Shown here: piece after piece, positions 61,395 to 64,000 of the stretch | Layout of the letters: the number at the start of each line of letters is the position of its first letter | Position numbering within the stretch: the first letter of the stretch is position 1 | Source: an uncultured Alphaproteobacteria bacterium | GTDB taxonomy: Bacteria > Pseudomonadota > Alphaproteobacteria > CAAHEQ01 > UBA3637 | Assembly: GCA_934234055.1 (NCBI GenBank) | Contig: CAKQGY010000001.1 | Location: forward strand, 88,166 to 152,165 | Direction of reading: 5' to 3' | DNA: 64,000 bases | Program-made: the position numbers and the translations under genes | Notes under the pieces: model-generated | Database searches by the model: none | What the model was told of the DNA's origin: nothing | What the model saw: only the letters and a program-made list of their open reading frames with translations

Positions 61395-63476
61395 TTATTT
61401 CAATAACATTTTGAAATCAACAACGACAGCCCGTGTTTTGGTAATCAATGCCGGATTGGCATCAATCGCTTTGATTTCCGGAATTTCCAGAACCAAGCGT
61501 TGCACCTTGGCCAAAGTATCAGCCAACGGCCCGACGGCTTTGGGTTCTTCACCACGCACGCCGTTCAAGATCGTGCCGACCTTGGTTTCCTTGATCATTG
61601 CATCAAAGTCGTTTGCCGGCAAAATGCGCATAGTCGTATCGCGCATCACTTCGGTGTAGATACCACCTGTGCCGAACACCATCACGCGCCCGAAGTTCTT
61701 GTCCGAGTTGACACCGATAATGGTTTCGGTGGCTTTTGTAATCATTTCTTGGATCAGGACGCTGGCGCCTTTTAATTGGAACTTGGCAATCGTGGCGGTC
61801 AAACCGTCAAAAGCCTCATTGAACTTGGCTTCGTCGTCAATATTTAGGTAAATCCCTTTCATTTCGGTCTTGTGCAATGCGTCCGGAGCGGACAGTTTCA
61901 ACACCACCGGAGCCGGAAAGATCTTGTTGCAGAAATCCAAAGCAGCTGCTTTATCTGTGAAGTTGCCGGATTTCGGATAATCAATACCGTAATGATCCAT
62001 AATCATATTGACAGTTTTTTGCGGTAAAGAAGCCAAATTTTCGGCTTTGGCCGCTGCGATAGCTTCCCGAATTTCGGCCGGCACTTCGTGCTTTTCGAAT
62101 ACGACATCCGGTAGCCCGCGGAATGCCATTTGTGCCTTCATCAAGCCCAATAAGCGAACAATGTCAGTCGGGTAATCATAATTCAACACATGATTCTTTT
62201 CCAGGATTTCGCGCCCTTCTTTGACATTGCTGCCCCCGATGAACGAACAAAAGATATTGACATTCTTGTATTGCGGTGCCAATTTCACAATCGCTTGCGC
62301 TGTGCCGGTGGCATCGGTGGACATTTGCGGAGTTAGCAGAACCAGGATATTTTTATATTCGCCCGATTCGCACATCACACGCAAAGCATTTTCATAGCGA
62401 TCCGCTTTGGCATCGCCGATTACATCAATGGGGTTACCAAAGGCTGCCTCGGCCGGTAAGACGGCCTTTAAGGTTTCAATGGTCTTTTCCGACGGACGAG
62501 CCAAATCCAGCTTGGCCGCTTCACATAAATCCGATGTCAGAACGCCGACACCGCCTGCGTTGGTTAAAACGCCCAAAGCACCGTCAAATTCCATATGGTT
62601 GACATGTTGCAGCAGTTTCAAGCAACCAAACAATTCACGGGTTGTGTAAACTTGGATCGCACCACTGCGTTGCAAAGCAATTTCCAACACTCGATAGTTC
62701 GGCGCCAAAGATCCCGTGTGCGACAAGCTGGCCGCTTGGGCTTTGGTGGATTTTCCCGGTTCCATAATGACGCAGGGTTTTGTTTTAGACACCTCTTTTA
62801 ATACGCGCAGGAATTCGGTGCCATTTTTAAGGCCTTCCAAATAGAATACGAATGCATTTGTGTTCGGGTCATGTTGAATGGCTTTTAACAAAGAATCTTC
62901 GGCCAAATCCGCTTTGTTCCCGATAGAAATAAAGTGAGAGAATCCGATTCCTTCATCTTGCGCCCAATCCAGAATCGCGCTGCAATAAGCTCCCGATTGT
63001 GAAATGAAGGCCACATTGCCCTTTAACGGGAAACCCGGCGCAAAACTGGCGTTCAGGTTTGTGAATGTGGAAATGTGCCCCAGGCAGTTCGGGCCCAGCA
63101 CATTGATCCCGGCGTCCAAGCATTTTTGAGCGATTCGTTTTTCCAGATCTTTGTTTCCGACTTCACCGAAACCGGCGGTAATAATGCTGACATTTTTGGC
63201 ACCGTTGGCGATTGCATCGTCCACAGCGGCTTCACAAAAGCGCGCCGGCACCAGTAAGATAACCAAATCCACAGGTTCCGGAATATCACGCGTAGAGGCA
63301 AAGCACTTTTTGCCCTTTAATTCCTGGCCGGCCAATTTCGGGTTCACACCATACAGGTTGCCCGTAAAACCGGCATCAATCAAGTTGTTAAAAACAATAG
63401 CGCCTAATTTGGTCTCATCGGCAGACACACCGACAACAGCAACAGAACGCGGGTTAAAAAAAGTTTCCAAAGCCAT
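61395..63476 (-). CDS. ADP-forming acetate/acyl-CoA ligase (single-chain)
   Basis: 693 aa. It converts acetyl-CoA (or another acyl-CoA), ADP and phosphate to the acid, CoA and ATP, giving substrate-level ATP in fermentation. Domains: CoA-binding Rossmann (FFNPRSVAVVGVSADETKLG ... INVLGPNCLGHI), succinyl-CoA-ligase-like part with the phospho-His in SLSHTGSLAPNYRV, then a C-terminal ATP-grasp part (VVLKLSAPDALHKTEMKGIYLN, EMITKATETIIGVN, GTGGIYTEVMRD). Alpha and beta parts are fused in one chain. It pairs functionally with the hydrogenase. Strong promoter upstream. Confidence 0.92.
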   Translation of the reverse strand: MALETFFNPRSVAVVGVSADETKLGAIVFNNLIDAGFTGNLYGVNPKLAGQELKGKKCFASTRDIPEPVDLVILLVPARFCEAAVDDAIANGAKNVSIITAGFGEVGNKDLEKRIAQKCLDAGINVLGPNCLGHISTFTNLNASFAPGFPLKGNVAFISQSGAYCSAILDWAQDEGIGFSHFISIGNKADLAEDSLLKAIQHDPNTNAFVFYLEGLKNGTEFLRVLKEVSKTKPCVIMEPGKSTKAQAASLSHTGSLAPNYRVLEIALQRSGAIQVYTTRELFGCLKLLQHVNHMEFDGALGVLTNAGGVGVLTSDLCEAAKLDLARPSEKTIETLKAVLPAEAAFGNPIDVIGDAKADRYENALRVMCESGEYKNILVLLTPQMSTDATGTAQAIVKLAPQYKNVNIFCSFIGGSNVKEGREILEKNHVLNYDYPTDIVRLLGLMKAQMAFRGLPDVVFEKHEVPAEIREAIAAAKAENLASLPQKTVNMIMDHYGIDYPKSGNFTDKAAALDFCNKIFPAPVVLKLSAPDALHKTEMKGIYLNIDDEAKFNEAFDGLTATIAKFQLKGASVLIQEMITKATETIIGVNSDKNFGRVMVFGTGGIYTEVMRDTTMRILPANDFDAMIKETKVGTILNGVRGEEPKAVGPLADTLAKVQRLVLEIPEIKAIDANPALITKTRAVVVDFKMLLK

Positions 63477-63515
63477 TCTATTTCTCCTTTACTGAAAATA
63501 ATTTTGGATGGCGGA

Positions 63516-63544
63516 ATTATAGGCAATTTTGAATTGAAAGTCAA
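63516..63544 (-). promoter_or_regulatory. Promoter of the acyl-CoA synthetase gene
   Basis: Minus strand TTGACT (63544-63539), 17 nt, TATAAT (63521-63516). Confidence 0.85.
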
Positions 63545-63591
63545 GGCAAAAATAGGGCTGATTTGAATTCTTTTGGGAAATCATTTTTTTC

Positions 63592-63620
63592 TTGACACCT
63601 ATTCTAAAATAAGGTAGAGT
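63592..63620 (+). promoter_or_regulatory. Promoter of the pilin 3 leader
   Basis: TTGACA (63592-63597), 17 nt, TAGAGT (63615-63620), divergent from the acyl-CoA synthetase promoter; 214 nt separate it from the pilin start. Confidence 0.7.
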
Positions 63621-63627
63621 GGGGCGC

Positions 63628-63807
<180 letters not shown>

Positions 63808-63833
63808 GACTAAATAATTAAAAGGAGTCAATT

Positions 63834-64000
63834 ATGAAATCTAAACACATAATTCAATTTGTCATTGCGAGGAATGTAATGACGGTGGAAAGAGCCACCA
63901 GTGAATTGGGGCGATCCTTGGTAGAAATGCTGGGCACCCTGGCCATTATGGGTATCCTGACCATCGGGGGGATTGCCGGATTTAATTATGCTATGAATAA
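63834..64000 (+). CDS. Prepilin-like surface protein 3, cut by the window edge
   Basis: The first 55 codons are visible. Leader of 26 residues, then G|RSLVEMLGTLAIMG and TIGGIAGFNYAMN, the same signature as the two other prepilin genes, with Glu at +5. AAAAGGAG precedes ATG 63834. The long leader includes VIARNVMTVERAT, encoded by a GTCATTGCGAGGA-containing stretch that resembles common bacterial extragenic repeats. The head domain lies beyond the window. Confidence 0.85.
   Translation, partial: MKSKHIIQFVIARNVMTVERATSELGRSLVEMLGTLAIMGILTIGGIAGFNYAMN

Overview
The window looks like the chromosome of an anaerobic, fermentative alphaproteobacterium of an uncultured, probably gut-associated lineage. 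Alphaproteobacterial markers are GapR (DUF2312), a TrcR-like DUF1013 protein, a DUF4167 protein, a short HPr kinase beside EIIA(Man) and HPr, and an rnd-kdsD-lptC/A-lptB cluster. Anaerobic markers are a three-subunit NAD(H)-linked [FeFe] hydrogenase, the full HydE/HydF/HydG maturation set with its TM1266-type regulator, an ADP-forming acyl-CoA synthetase and an atypical phosphofructokinase. Together they suggest glycolysis to acetyl-CoA, ATP from acetyl-CoA by the ADP-forming enzyme, and electron disposal as H2. No transposase, integrase, phage module, rRNA or CRISPR array is visible.

Layout: 1-4.4 kb holds an edge-truncated gene, a Pro-rich exported protein, an unknown gene, a GNAT enzyme and Ogt. 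4.4-8.3 kb is the H-cluster maturation locus; hydF and hydE converge and overlap by 55 bp. 8.4-14.3 kb holds an acyl-ACP thioesterase, an RNase D-like exonuclease, the KdsD/Lpt cluster with LptC and LptA fused in one chain, the phosphofructokinase and a YdcH-like protein. 14.3-20.6 kb is accessory: tRNA-Gly, a repeat protein, membrane proteins, hemolysin III, Nudix, an orphan DNA methyltransferase, initiator tRNA and an OmpA-type lipoprotein. 20.6-25.9 kb is a leftward run from gyrA with several very small genes. 26-33.1 kb alternates prepilin-like genes with the hydrogenase operon. 33-60 kb is mostly housekeeping: RNA methylation, LysS, HPr kinase/PTS, GatCAB, IF-3, RpoZ, Rel/Spo, GapR/TrcR, Ndk, UvrA, LemA/DUF3137, IF-1, UvrB. 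60-64 kb holds tRNA-Lys, a SLOG-like gene behind a structured RNA, the acyl-CoA synthetase, and the start of a third prepilin gene.

The most interesting system is the prepilin family (26.2-27.3, 31.7-33.1, 63.8 kb onward). Its members share a prepilin-type N-terminus, and each has a different unusual element at its 5' end. The first has a 9-codon leader peptide and an intrinsic terminator before the ribosome site. The second has a nine-C tract between a good ribosome site/ATG and the reading frame, which puts the gene out of frame as sequenced. The third has a 16-unit AC dinucleotide repeat in its leader. This suggests stochastic (phase-variable) and attenuated control of surface pilins. Two further structured-RNA candidates are a 150-nt three-hairpin RNA between the first pilin gene and gyrA, and a roughly 200-nt leader with a 23-bp closing stem before the SLOG-like gene.

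Promoters are recognisable across the window as TTGnnn, a 17-nt spacer and TAnnnT; many are listed below. All functions are inferred by reading motifs; no database search was run.
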